DNA from: Firmicutes bacterium CAG:194
GTDB lineage: Bacteria; Bacillota; Clostridia; Lachnospirales; Lachnospiraceae
Assembly (NCBI GenBank): GCA_000432915.1
Contig: HF995252.1
Location: 5,882 to 69,881 of the forward strand
Reading direction: 5' to 3'
Length of the DNA stretch: 64,000 nt
This document shows positions 53,355 to 61,916 of the stretch, one piece after another. The notes beneath the pieces are model-generated. The model worked only from the letters and a program-made list of their open reading frames with translations. It was not told the origin of the DNA and ran no database searches. Numbering within the stretch: the stretch's first letter is position 1; every line of letters begins with the position of its first letter. The translations under genes were made by a program, and so were the position numbers.

Positions 53355-54137
53355 ATGCGCTGCGCAGATGTGATACGGAAACTGGAAGAACTGTCTCCGC
53401 TTGCTTATGCGGAAAGCTGGGATAATCCCGGACTTCTGGCGGGCAGAACGGATAAGGAAATCAAAAGGATCTACATAGCTGTCGATGCGACGACGGAAGC
53501 GATCGCGGAAGCGGAAAGCGTTGGTGCAGATATGCTTCTGACACACCATCCGCTTATTTTTAAAGGTATCAAAAAAGTAAACAGTGAGGATTTTATCGGC
53601 AGGCGGATCTTAACGCTTCTGCAGGCCGATATGTGCTATTATGCCATGCACACCAATTTTGATGTGATGGGAATGGCGGATGCGGCGGCGGATGAACTGA
53701 AGCTGCAGAACAGAGAGGTACTGGATATTACCTTTGAAGATGATATCGCCAAGGAGGGATTTGGAAGATTGGGGGATCTGCCATATCCGATGACGGTTGA
53801 TGAATGTGCTGCTTATGTCAAGGAGCGTTTCCATCTGCAGGCGGTAAAGGTATTCGGACAGGGCAGCCAGCAGCTTGTCCGGGCAGCAATTTCGCCGGGC
53901 TCGGGCAAATCCATGATCGCACCAGCGCTCGGAAAGGGTGCAGATGTGCTGATCACCGGTGATATCGACCATCACGAAGGGATTGATGCGGTAGAGCAGG
54001 GAATGGCGGTCATTGATGCAGGACATTATGGGCTGGAGAAGATTTTTGTGCCGTATCTGCAGGAATATCTGAAAAGAGAAACAGAAGGTATCGAGATCAT
54101 AACACAGGGCAAAGCGGATCCGTTCCGTATCCTGTAA
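53355..54137 (+). CDS. Nif3-like dinuclear metal-centre protein
   Basis: 260 residues. NIF3/YqfO family, a toroidal hexamer with two metals per subunit. Metal ligands are visible in LLTHHPLIFKG (His pair, about 62-72), HTNFDVMGMADA (about 98-109) and the C-terminal VLITGDIDHHEGID region and DAGHYGLEK (His, Glu). Short GTP cyclohydrolase-like form without the insertion domain. Biochemical role unsettled. RBS AGGAGG. Follows trmK by 17 bp. Confidence 0.92.
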   Translation: MRCADVIRKLEELSPLAYAESWDNPGLLAGRTDKEIKRIYIAVDATTEAIAEAESVGADMLLTHHPLIFKGIKKVNSEDFIGRRILTLLQADMCYYAMHTNFDVMGMADAAADELKLQNREVLDITFEDDIAKEGFGRLGDLPYPMTVDECAAYVKERFHLQAVKVFGQGSQQLVRAAISPGSGKSMIAPALGKGADVLITGDIDHHEGIDAVEQGMAVIDAGHYGLEKIFVPYLQEYLKRETEGIEIITQGKADPFRIL

Positions 54138-54156
54138 GGTAATGGGAGGTAGCAAA

Positions 54157-55809
54157 ATGCTGCATATCAAATATGACGGTAAGATATATGAATACGCAGA
54201 AGGAACGACGTATGAAGAGATCGCAAAGGATTTCCAGAGCAAATATGCTGCAAGGATCGCACTTGTGATCGCAAACGGAAAGATCCGGGAGCTTTTGAAA
54301 GCACCGGAGCGTGATACGGAGATTTCCTTTTTGACATATGAGGATGATGCGGGACACAAGTCTTATGTCAGAACCGCAACCATGGTACTGATGCGTGCCA
54401 TGTATGACATTCTGCCTGAGGTGCATCCGGATCAGATAAAGGTGGAATTTTCAATCGGAAAGGGGTATTATATCAGTGTCAGAGGTGTCAATCTGACAGA
54501 CGCGATCGTGGCAAAAGCGGAAACGCGTATGCGCGAGCTTGTGGAGCAGGCAGAGCCGATCCATAAGCAGGCAATGCCAAAGGATGAAGCAATCGCTTTG
54601 TTTGTGCAGATGCATATGGACGATAAGGTGAAGCTGTTCCGTTACAGACGCAGTTCTATGATCAATGTATATAATATGGGCAGCTATTATGATTATTATT
54701 ATGGCTATATGCTGCCACACGCAGGGTATGTACCACATTTTTCCCTGCAGGCATATGAAAGCGGTATGATCTTAAATCTGCCGGATAAGGAAGATCCGGA
54801 GGATGTTTCGCCGTTTGAACCGAGAAAGCAGCTTTTTACAACGCTTTCCCAGGCAACGGACTGGGGCATGAAGCTGGGGATCGATACGGTCGGAGATCTG
54901 AATGATCAGATCTGTGAAGGAAAGCTGAACGATCTGATCCTGGTGCAGGAAGCACTGCAGGAGCGCAGGATCGGTGAGATCGCAAAGGATATTGCAAGCC
55001 GTGACGGTGTAAAGTTTGTGATGATCGCAGGACCTTCTTCCAGTGGAAAGACGACATTTTCACACAGACTGTCTATTCAGCTGCGCACGCTTGGATTAGT
55101 ACCACATCCGATCGCACTGGATGATTATTTCAAGAACAGATCCGAGACACCGCGCGATGAGAATGGTGATTATAACTTTGAATGTCTGGAAGCGTTGGAC
55201 GTAGAGCAGTTCAATAAAGATATGAGTGATCTGCTGGCAGGCAAAGAGGTAGAACTTCCGACTTTTAATTTTAAAACCGGAGTGCGGGAATACAGAGGCA
55301 ATGTAAAGAAGCTGGGCGAGGAAGATATCCTTGTACTGGAAGGTATCCATGGGCTGAATGATGCCATGTCGTATTCTCTGCCGAACAGCAGTAAGTATAA
55401 GATCTATATCAGCGCACTTACCAGCCTGAATATAGATGAACATAACCGGATCCCGACGACAGACGGCAGACTGATCCGCCGTATGGTCAGGGATGCACGT
55501 ACCAGAGGCGCATCTGCCAAAAGAACGATTCAGATGTGGCCGAGTGTCAGAAAGGGAGAAGAGGAAAATATTTTCCCATATCAGGAAAAAGCAGATGCCT
55601 TCTTTAACAGTGTGCTGATCTATGAGCTGGCAGTACTGAAACAGTTTGCGGAACCGCTTTTGTTTAATATCACGGAAGAGGAACCGGAATATTATGAGGC
55701 AAAGAGACTGCTGAAATTCCTCGAATATTTTTTAGGGGTCAGTACGGAACATCTGCCCAATAATTCCATTGTAAGAGAGTTTGTGGGTGGCAGTTGTTTT
55801 CCCGTGTAG
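54157..55809 (+). CDS. Uridine-kinase-like nucleoside kinase with threonyl-tRNA-synthetase-like N-terminus
   Basis: 550 residues. Residues 1-65 look like a TGS-type beta-grasp (IKYDGKIYEYAEGTTYEEIA), 65-270 resemble the ThrRS/AlaRS second additional domain, and 285-500 form a phosphoribulokinase/uridine kinase domain with P-loop GPSSSGKTT and LALDDYFKN. This fusion is a recognised Firmicutes protein, annotated as nucleoside kinase; its substrate is poorly established. The start at 54157 follows GGGAGGTAG; the in-frame ATG at 54142 overlaps that RBS. Confidence 0.85.
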   Translation: MLHIKYDGKIYEYAEGTTYEEIAKDFQSKYAARIALVIANGKIRELLKAPERDTEISFLTYEDDAGHKSYVRTATMVLMRAMYDILPEVHPDQIKVEFSIGKGYYISVRGVNLTDAIVAKAETRMRELVEQAEPIHKQAMPKDEAIALFVQMHMDDKVKLFRYRRSSMINVYNMGSYYDYYYGYMLPHAGYVPHFSLQAYESGMILNLPDKEDPEDVSPFEPRKQLFTTLSQATDWGMKLGIDTVGDLNDQICEGKLNDLILVQEALQERRIGEIAKDIASRDGVKFVMIAGPSSSGKTTFSHRLSIQLRTLGLVPHPIALDDYFKNRSETPRDENGDYNFECLEALDVEQFNKDMSDLLAGKEVELPTFNFKTGVREYRGNVKKLGEEDILVLEGIHGLNDAMSYSLPNSSKYKIYISALTSLNIDEHNRIPTTDGRLIRRMVRDARTRGASAKRTIQMWPSVRKGEEENIFPYQEKADAFFNSVLIYELAVLKQFAEPLLFNITEEEPEYYEAKRLLKFLEYFLGVSTEHLPNNSIVREFVGGSCFPV

Positions 55810-55843
55810 TAAGGAGGGACCCATGTAGTAAGGAGGGACCCAC
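55805..55843 (+). repeat. Tandem copies of a 19-bp RBS-like unit
   Basis: GTAGTAAGGAGGGACCCA occurs twice in tandem (55805 and 55824) at the end of the nucleoside kinase gene; the first copy includes its stop codon. Complementary TCCTTACTAC motifs in the 57-bp repeats downstream could pair with it. Confidence 0.75.
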
Positions 55844-55856
55844 GAAGTGGGAAGAT

Positions 55857-55995
55857 TCCTTACTACTTTGTGCAGCCCACGCCGCAGGCGATTAAAATGG
55901 CTGCACATCCCGTGCGCCTGCGACAGGAAAGGGAGAGATCCTTACTACTTTGTGCAGCCCACGCCGCAGGCGATTAAAATGGTTGCACATCCCGT
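55857..55995 (+). repeat. Two 57-bp direct repeats before rnpB
   Basis: Copies at 55857-55913 and 55939-55995, period 82 bp, with one mismatch (C/T at the 45th base). Each begins TCCTTACTACTTTGTGCAGC and contains GCCGCAGGCG. The intervening 25 bp contain GCGCCTGCG. No ORF covers them. Confidence 0.88.
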
Positions 55996-56031
55996 AATGG
56001 GGATAATAAAGTGATTTAATATGATAAATAA

Positions 56032-56379
56032 GCAAGTAGGACAAATGATCGCGGCTGCCAGACCGAAAGGCGGCAGACGAGGAAAGTCCGGGCTTCACAG
56101 GGCAGGATGCCGGATAACGTCCGGTGGAGGTGACTCCAAGGCAAGTGCAACAGAAATATACCGCCGGGATCTCCCGGTAAGGGTGGAAAGGCAGCTTAAG
56201 AGACTACCGCCCTGCTGGTAACAGCAGGGGCACATGTAAACCCCATCCGAAGCAAGACCGAGCAGAGAACGATGCAGCGGCCCGTTGCGTTCTCAGGTAG
56301 GTTGCTTGAGCCTGCTGGCAACAGCAGGTCTAGATAGATGATCATTCAACGACATAACCCGGCTTACCGTCCTGCTTGC
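56032..56379 (+). ncRNA. rnpB: RNase P RNA
   Basis: The catalytic RNA that trims tRNA 5' leaders. The ends pair: GCAAGTAGGAC (56032-56042) with GTCCTGCTTGC (56369-56379), one G-U, forming P1. Conserved blocks include GAGGAAAGTCCGGGCTTCAC, GGGTGGAAAGGCAGC, GAAGCAAGACCGAGCAGAGA and the 3' block ACATAACCCGGCTTAC. About 348 nt. A T-run starts right after P1 and likely serves as terminator. Confidence 0.96.
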
Positions 56380-56412
56380 TTTTTTATAAAGTATTTAACA
56401 AAGGACAAGAAC

Positions 56413-57864
56413 ATGTTATTCAATTCACTGGCATTTGCCATATTTCTTCCGATTGTCTTTTTTTTATATTGGGCACTTCCAAGTAAATACCGTTCTTTTT
56501 TTCTGCTTATTGTCAGCTACTATTTTTATATGAGCTGGAATGTCAAATATGTCGTACTCATTCTGTTTACAACCGTGCTGTCTTATGGCTGTGCAAGGCT
56601 GCTTGAAAAACACCCTGCACACAAAAAGCTGTTTTTATGGCTGACGGTCGCAGCATGCATGAGTGTTTTGTTTTTTTTCAAATATTACAATTTCTTTGAT
56701 CTGACGATCGTACGGATTCTCCAAAAATGTGCGATCCCGGTGCAGGCGCATACGCTTACCCTATTGTTACCCGTGGGTATTTCTTTTTATACTTTCCAGA
56801 CGCTCAGCTATGTGATCGATGTATATCGGGGAGAAGTGGAAGCAGAGCGGAATTTCTTTACCTATGCTGCTTTTATTTCCTTTTTTCCACAGCTTGTGGC
56901 AGGACCTATTGAGCGTACATCGAACTTATTGCCGCAGATCAAGGGGGAACATACCTTTCACCGGGAAGATGCAGTATATGGACTGAAGCTGATGGCGTGG
57001 GGCTTTTTTAAGAAGCTTGTGATCGCTGATAATCTTGCAGTATATGTGGATCTGGTTTTTGACACGCCGCAGGACTATCCGGGCTTTGCCATGCTGCTTG
57101 CAGCCTTTTTCTTTACGATACAGATTTACTGCGATTTTTCGGGATATTCGGATATTGCGATCGGAACGGCAAAGCTGTTTGATATCAGGCTGATGCAGAA
57201 TTTTAACAGTCCGTATTTTGCAGCCTCTGTCAAGGAGTTCTGGAGCAGATGGCATATTTCTTTATCCACCTGGTTCCGGGACTATGTCTATATCCCGCTT
57301 GGCGGTAACAGAGTCGGAAAGTTGCGGCACTGTGCAAATCTGCTTGTAACGTTTCTGGTGAGCGGACTCTGGCATGGCGCTGCCTTTACCTATATTATCT
57401 GGGGAGGACTTCATGGTATGCTGCAGATTCTGGAAAACAGTATTCCACTGTTTCGGGCACATATCAGACGCGTCAAAGAGGGGACAGAGAAGAAGGGCGT
57501 TCTGGTCATCAGCAGACTTGTGACATTTTTTCTCGTGATGCTGGCATGGGTCTTTTTCCGGGCCGGGTCGGTATCACAGGCAGTATATATCCTGTGGGAT
57601 ATGTGGACAGGCATAGGGCATCCGCTTTCTTACCTGCGAACAGGCTTTGTGGGACTCGGACTGACACTGCGGACGGCTCTGGAACTGGCTCTGCTGCTTG
57701 CTTTGCTGGCTGTTTATGACGCCTGTAGTCTGCATGCAGATCCGATCCGCAAGACAGAGACGTGGAAACCGGTGCTTCGCTGGAGCTTTTATTATGGATT
57801 TATGCTCCTCGTGATCCTGCTGGCATCGTTTAATGCACAGGAATTTGTATATTTCCAATTTTGA
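56413..57864 (+). CDS. MBOAT-family O-acyltransferase (AlgI/DltB-like)
   Basis: 483 residues and about 11 membrane helices. It opens MLFNSLAFAIFLPIVFFLYW, the usual AlgI-type start, and contains PQLVAGPIER, IGTAKLFDIRLMQNFN, FWSRWHISLSTWFRDYVYIPLGGNR and the catalytic SGLWHGAAFTYIIWG (membrane His). It transfers acyl groups, usually acetyl, to extracellular polysaccharide or wall polymers, passing them to a partner outside. The ATG at 56413 is preferred over 56338, which lies in rnpB. The partner is the next gene, 10 bp downstream. Confidence 0.93.
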   Translation: MLFNSLAFAIFLPIVFFLYWALPSKYRSFFLLIVSYYFYMSWNVKYVVLILFTTVLSYGCARLLEKHPAHKKLFLWLTVAACMSVLFFFKYYNFFDLTIVRILQKCAIPVQAHTLTLLLPVGISFYTFQTLSYVIDVYRGEVEAERNFFTYAAFISFFPQLVAGPIERTSNLLPQIKGEHTFHREDAVYGLKLMAWGFFKKLVIADNLAVYVDLVFDTPQDYPGFAMLLAAFFFTIQIYCDFSGYSDIAIGTAKLFDIRLMQNFNSPYFAASVKEFWSRWHISLSTWFRDYVYIPLGGNRVGKLRHCANLLVTFLVSGLWHGAAFTYIIWGGLHGMLQILENSIPLFRAHIRRVKEGTEKKGVLVISRLVTFFLVMLAWVFFRAGSVSQAVYILWDMWTGIGHPLSYLRTGFVGLGLTLRTALELALLLALLAVYDACSLHADPIRKTETWKPVLRWSFYYGFMLLVILLASFNAQEFVYFQF

Positions 57865-57874
57865 GGTAACAGAA

Positions 57875-58864
57875 ATGATGTGGAAAGAAATCGGTAGTAT
57901 TGTCAAAAAGTTAATATTGCTTTTGTTTCCTTTCTTTCTCCTTCTGCCGCTGTATTGCATGCTTTTTCCGGAAAACTATCTGGATGGGGAGTATGCGATG
58001 TACAGGCAGCAGCAGGATTATGTGCAGGGTAAAACGGGTACTGCTGCAAGGGTACTGATCGTTGGTGATTCCCGCACAAAGGCGGGCATGGATCCGGCGC
58101 TTCTCTGGGAAGGCAGCTATAATATTGCACTGGGCGGGACAACGCCGATCGAGGGCTATTATGCGCTGAAGGAATATATCGAAACACACGCGGATGATCT
58201 GCCGCAGACGGTTGTGATCGCGTATGCGCCGATGCATTATATGGATGTGGATACATTATGGACAAGATGCATTTATTTTCATACGCTGCGCAGTGCGGAC
58301 TTTTCGGATCTGGTATCGCGTGCAAAAAGTTTTCAGGACACGGAGCATATTCTGATCGACCACTGCAGACTGGAATATCTGCAATATAAATTCTATATGC
58401 CGAATAAATATGCAACGGCTTTGAAAAAAGCGGTATTCTGTGGACGCAGACAGGAAAACCTTCAGAAATATGCACAGGTGGAAGCAGACAGCGGGCATAC
58501 CTATTATGGAACGGCAGACCATTCGGATGATGTGGACGGAGAAGCCAAGGTCAGTGACTTTAGTGCTTCCGATATCATTACAGCTTATCTGACGCAGATG
58601 TTTCTTCTGTGCAGGGAAAACAACATACAGGTGATCTTAGAGCAGACACCGGTCAATGAGACTTCTTATAAAATCTTTACACGGGAGTTGAAAGATCATT
58701 ATCGCGGCTATATGGCGAATCTGGTGCAGGAGTTTCCGGATGTGCTGTTTTACCCTGATTTTTACTGTTATCCGAATGACTGCTTCGGGGATGCGGATCA
58801 CCTGAATAAAAAGGGCGTGGAGGCTTTCTGCGGATACTTGAAAGAAAAGTATCCACAGCTATAG
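57875..58864 (+). CDS. SGNH/GDSL-like partner of the MBOAT acyltransferase
   Basis: 329 residues. An N-terminal membrane anchor (about 9-29) leads to an extracytoplasmic SGNH-like domain: VLIVGDSRTKAGMDPALL (block I, Ser about 65), NIALGGTTPIEG (block II Gly), and DADHLNKKGVEAF (Asp and His near the end). This matches AlgJ/AlgX/DltD-type proteins that take the acyl group from an MBOAT partner. Start at 57875 (GAGG upstream overlapping the MBOAT stop). The acceptor polymer is not encoded nearby. Confidence 0.82.
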   Translation: MMWKEIGSIVKKLILLLFPFFLLLPLYCMLFPENYLDGEYAMYRQQQDYVQGKTGTAARVLIVGDSRTKAGMDPALLWEGSYNIALGGTTPIEGYYALKEYIETHADDLPQTVVIAYAPMHYMDVDTLWTRCIYFHTLRSADFSDLVSRAKSFQDTEHILIDHCRLEYLQYKFYMPNKYATALKKAVFCGRRQENLQKYAQVEADSGHTYYGTADHSDDVDGEAKVSDFSASDIITAYLTQMFLLCRENNIQVILEQTPVNETSYKIFTRELKDHYRGYMANLVQEFPDVLFYPDFYCYPNDCFGDADHLNKKGVEAFCGYLKEKYPQL

Positions 58865-58922
58865 GGGCAGAATGCAATCGACAGGAATTCTGTCTGTGAT
58901 CTGTCGGAAAATAAAAAAGGAC

Positions 58923-58951
58923 TTGCAGAATTTTGACAGGTGTGCTAGTAT
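58923..58951 (+). promoter_or_regulatory. Promoter of the HMGL-like aldolase gene
   Basis: TTGCAG, 17 bp, then TAGTAT with an extended -10 TGC, about 60 bp before the ATG. Confidence 0.55.
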
Positions 58952-59010
58952 GTACTCACATGCTTTAAAGCGTTGAAGCATGAAAGAGAAAAGAAAGGAA
59001 GTAGATTACA

Positions 59011-59985
59011 ATGGCACAGAAGGGAAACTTGATGACAGTTCGTACTGACGTCAAGGTATTAGATGCAACAATCAGAGACGGAGGACTGGTGAACGGCTTT
59101 TATTTTACGGATGAGTTTGTAAATGAACTGTATCGTACAAATGTAAAAGCGGGCGTTGACTATATGGAATTCGGCTATAAGGCATCTAAGGATATGTTCG
59201 ATGTCAATAAATTCGGCAAGTGGAAATTCTGTGATGAAGACGATATCCGTGCGATCGTGGGAGATAACAACTCTGATCTGAAAATTTCGGTCATGGCAGA
59301 TGTAGGCCGCTGCGATTACAAAAAAGATATCATTGATAGAAAAGACAGCGTGATCGATATGGTACGTGTGGCAACATACATCAATACAATGCCTGCAGCG
59401 ATCCATATGATCGAGGATGCAAAGGAAAAAGGATACGAAGTTACCTGCAATATCATGGCGATCTCCAATGCGCAGGAGGCAGATCTGGATACTGCACTGA
59501 AGATGCTGGCAGAGACAAATGTAGATGGTGTTTACCTTGTGGACAGCTACGGTTCTCTCTACCCGGAACAGATCCGCGCCCTCTCCGATAAATATGTGGA
59601 TGCAATGGATGCAGCAGGCAAATATGTCGGAATCCATGCACACAATAACCAGCAGCTTGCATTTGCCAATACGATTGAATCCATGGCAAGAGGGGTAAGT
59701 CTGTTGGACGCTACGATGAGCTCCATGGGACGTGGCGCAGGTAACTGTGCAATGGAGCTGCTGCTTGGTTTTTTGAAAAATCCGAAATACAATTTATTCC
59801 CGGTACTGAAATTTGTGGAGACACAGATGATGGCACTGAAGGAGCAGGGAGTTGTCTGGGGCTATGATATTCCATACTTCCTGACAGGCAGATTAAATCT
59901 TCATCCATCATCAGCAATCGACTGTATGAAAGCCGGCAGAACGGATTACACAGATTTCTATACAGAGCTTTTGGACAGAAGCTGA
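59011..59985 (+). CDS. HMGL-like aldolase / 4-hydroxy-2-oxovalerate-aldolase-type protein
   Basis: 324 residues. DRE-TIM metallolyase barrel: VLDATIRDGGLVNGF (metal Asp and catalytic Arg, about 16-30) and IHAHNNQQLAFANT with two metal His (about 209-213), followed by a Gly-rich GRGAGNCAMELLLG. This HMGL-like class includes 4-hydroxy-2-oxovalerate aldolase and isopropylmalate-type synthases; homologues in Clostridia lack an assigned pathway. No acylating dehydrogenase is nearby, so a standard meta-cleavage role is unlikely. Single gene, RBS AAAGGAAG, strong terminator after. Confidence 0.82.
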   Translation: MAQKGNLMTVRTDVKVLDATIRDGGLVNGFYFTDEFVNELYRTNVKAGVDYMEFGYKASKDMFDVNKFGKWKFCDEDDIRAIVGDNNSDLKISVMADVGRCDYKKDIIDRKDSVIDMVRVATYINTMPAAIHMIEDAKEKGYEVTCNIMAISNAQEADLDTALKMLAETNVDGVYLVDSYGSLYPEQIRALSDKYVDAMDAAGKYVGIHAHNNQQLAFANTIESMARGVSLLDATMSSMGRGAGNCAMELLLGFLKNPKYNLFPVLKFVETQMMALKEQGVVWGYDIPYFLTGRLNLHPSSAIDCMKAGRTDYTDFYTELLDRS

Positions 59986-60015
59986 TTTTGTAATAGAAGA
60001 AAGAGAGAAAGAGTG

Positions 60016-60047
60016 AAGAAGGGTAGTGTATGCTATCCTTCTTTTTT
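60016..60047 (+). terminator. Terminator after the aldolase gene
   Basis: 11-bp stem AAGAAGGGTAG with CTATCCTTCTT (one G-U), 6-nt loop, TTTTTT. Confidence 0.9.
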
Positions 60048-60130
60048 GTATAGGAAATTTCTTTGTCATTCCTATACAGTAAAAGCAAGCAAGCTTGCAA
60101 AAATACGCGCAGTTCACAGATTTTTTATTT

Positions 60131-60193
60131 GCGTAATGCCTCTAAACACATTAAAATGATGTCGGGGTCAAAATCCCCGATGTCTCATTACGT
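60131..60193. repeat. Nested hairpin beside the palindrome
   Basis: CGTAATG (60132-60138) pairs with CATTACG (60186-60192), and inside it TCGGGG pairs with CCCCGA around TCAAAAT. It may be part of the adjacent MITE-like unit or a separate structured element. Confidence 0.5.
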
Positions 60194-60199
60194 AAAATT

Positions 60200-60391
60200 G
60201 TGGAAGTACCTAGTACAGCGGTTTCAAAATAACCGGACCTAACTGCTTGTATATTTTCCCGATAGCACATGTCAAAAATCCTCAGCGTAGCCCGCTACGC
60301 CTACGTTTTTTGACATGCACTCTCAGAAAAATATACTTCGTATTTAGTCCAGTTATTTGTGAACCGCTATACTAGAAATAGGCACTTCCGC
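60200..60391. mobile_element. MITE-like ~190-bp imperfect palindrome
   Basis: The left half (GTGGAAGTACC, TAGTACAGCGGTTTCA, ATAACCGGACC, GTATATTTT, CATGTCAAAAA) is mirrored by the right half (TTTTTTGACATG, AAAATATAC, GGTCC-like TAGTCCAGTTAT, TGAACCGCTATACTAG, AGGCACTTCCGC) around the centre GCGTAGCCCGCTACGC. No coding capacity. The size and full-length symmetry fit a miniature inverted-repeat element, or a long hairpin RNA. Confidence 0.7.
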
Positions 60392-60537
60392 TTTTTTTAT
60401 GCTTATAAAGTTTGATTGACTATTGATTGACTACAAACAAGCACACATGATTAAAAAGCAAGGGGAATTGAAACTACCTATATTACGATTAAGAAGAAAG
60501 AGTAAAAGTATTTGCTCATGTTGGAAAGAATGATATA
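60392..60537. other. Non-coding gap
   Basis: AT-rich, with a short repeated GATTGACTA motif (also near 63680). No gene or hairpin found. Confidence 0.4.
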
Positions 60538-61200
60538 ATGATAGACAAAGACAAATTTGAATTTTTGCATGAATTTGGAGAGAACATCGTGGGAAGAAAT
60601 TTTGATTTGATAAAGAAAAACTTGATTTCATTAGGCTATATTGTTAATTGCTTTGAAACTGCTTCCGAAGCAGCTAACTATATAAATTCCCAAATTGATA
60701 ATCAAACTGTAGGATTTGCAGGTTCTATGACATTAGAAAAGATGGGACTTTTTGAAAGTCTAAGTACACATAATCAAGTGTTTTGGCATCATAGGATACC
60801 GGAAGGAAAAACAAGTAAAGAGGTTCGTCTAGAGGCAAACGCAGCATCCATATATATTACGTCAGTAAATGGAATTGCTGAAAGTGGTGAAATTGTCAAC
60901 ATAGATGGAAATTGTAATCGTGTTGCATCCATATTTTATGGGCATGAAAAGGTTTATTTTGTCATAGGTGAGAACAAGATTGAGAAGGATTATGACAGTG
61001 CATTGTACAGGGCAAGAAATATTGCAGCTCCGTTAAATGCCCAAAGGCTAGGAGTCAAAACGCCTTGTGCAATAAAAGCGGACAAATGTTATGATTGTAA
61101 AAGCCCGGAAAGAATATGTAGAGGACTTTCGGTATTATGGGAAAAACCTATGACTGGCGAATTTGAAATAATTCTAATACATGAAAACTTGGGATATTAA
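60538..61200 (+). CDS. LUD-domain protein (LutC/YkgG-like)
   Basis: 220 residues. VGFAGSMTLEKMGLFESL (about 59-76), ANAASIYITSVNGIAESGEIVNIDG (about 101-125) and RNIAAPLNAQRLG (about 161-173) follow the LUD (DUF162) fold. A Cys cluster, TPCAIKADKCYDCKSPERICRG (about 177-198), may bind a metal. LUD proteins act in lactate oxidation, but stand-alone forms in Clostridia have no proven role. AT-rich compared with its neighbours, and it sits beside the palindrome, so recent arrival is possible. Weak RBS (GGAAAG). Confidence 0.85.
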   Translation: MIDKDKFEFLHEFGENIVGRNFDLIKKNLISLGYIVNCFETASEAANYINSQIDNQTVGFAGSMTLEKMGLFESLSTHNQVFWHHRIPEGKTSKEVRLEANAASIYITSVNGIAESGEIVNIDGNCNRVASIFYGHEKVYFVIGENKIEKDYDSALYRARNIAAPLNAQRLGVKTPCAIKADKCYDCKSPERICRGLSVLWEKPMTGEFEIILIHENLGY

Positions 61201-61277
61201 TAAACATTCAGTAATACTGAGAGACGAATTTGAATTTTTATTTCAGTTAATCCAGTCGTTTAGACTTGATTATATAA

Positions 61278-61391
61278 AGCAAAGATAAAAACGCAACGTA
61301 TGTAGCATGCATGCCAGAGCCGGTAGGTAGCCCGGCCGTCCTGATTATTCAGGGTAAGTAACCTGCCCCTCCGGGTTGTCCGTTCTTTGCT
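61278..61391 (+). promoter_or_regulatory. yjdF-motif riboswitch (azaaromatic-sensing)
   Basis: A structured leader directly before yjdF. P1: AGCAAAGA (61278-61285) with TCTTTGCT (61384-61391). Inside are ACGCAACGTATGTAGC, a GCCGGTAGGTAGCCCGGC hairpin, CCTGATTATTCAGG and GGGTAAGTAACCTGCCC, then CTCCGGGTTGTCCG. The yjdF motif upstream of yjdF genes is an established RNA that binds azaaromatic compounds; the match here is by context and layout, not by a covariance search. The RBS AGGAGGG lies just downstream, so control of translation is likely. Confidence 0.82.
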
Positions 61392-61418
61392 CATCTCAAT
61401 CAATAAGGAGGGATTGTC

Positions 61419-61835
61419 ATGGGCGAAGTAACAGGCAAGCTGACGGTGTTCTTTGAAGAACCATTTTGGGTAGGCGTATTTGAAAGGTACGAGGACGGGA
61501 AATTGTCTGTAGCTAAGGTAACCTTTGGTTCAGAACCAAAGGACTACGATATCAACAAGTTTATCTTAGGGCATTATTATAGTTTGCAATTCAGTCCAGC
61601 TGTGGCAGCTGTTGTTATGGAGACGAAAAAGAATCCAAAGAGAATGCAGCGTGATGTAAGAAAACAGATGCAGGAAAAAGGCATTGGAACAAAATCACAG
61701 CAGGCTCTGAAAATGCAACAGGAGCAGAACAAGCATGAGCGCAAAGCCAAATGCCGTGAACAGAAACTGGCTGAGACAGAGCGAATGTTTGAACTGAAAC
61801 AGCAAAAGAAAAAAGAGAAGCACCGAGGTCATTAA
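61419..61835 (+). CDS. yjdF: YjdF-family protein
   Basis: 138 residues. The conserved N-terminal block KLTVFFEEPFWVGVFER (about 7-23) and YYSLQFSPAV (about 51-60) define the YjdF family. The second half is a charged helix (KQMQEKGIGTKSQQALKMQQ and a Lys/Glu-rich end) typical of these proteins. Function unproven; control by an azaaromatic-binding riboswitch suggests a role in handling such compounds. RBS AAGGAGGG. Its TAA lies in the loop of the following hairpin. Confidence 0.92.
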   Translation: MGEVTGKLTVFFEEPFWVGVFERYEDGKLSVAKVTFGSEPKDYDINKFILGHYYSLQFSPAVAAVVMETKKNPKRMQRDVRKQMQEKGIGTKSQQALKMQQEQNKHERKAKCREQKLAETERMFELKQQKKKEKHRGH

Positions 61836-61853
61836 GACCTCGGTGTGTTCTCG
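61821..61853 (+). terminator. Hairpin overlapping the yjdF stop codon
   Basis: 10-bp perfect stem CACCGAGGTC with GACCTCGGTG, loop ATTAA containing the stop. Only TGTTCT follows, so termination may be partial. Confidence 0.6.
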
Positions 61854-61916
61854 CACAAATTTCAGTTTGTATTATAGTGTAATATAGCCACCGAATCTTA
61901 ATGAAGGAGACCAGCT

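Noticed and set aside
55801..55995. CRISPR array
   Set aside because: Only two long repeats with one spacer and no cas genes; repeats are 57 bp and nearly abut other duplicated sequence.
56338..56412. Earlier start for the MBOAT gene
   Set aside because: That ATG is inside rnpB and has no RBS of its own.
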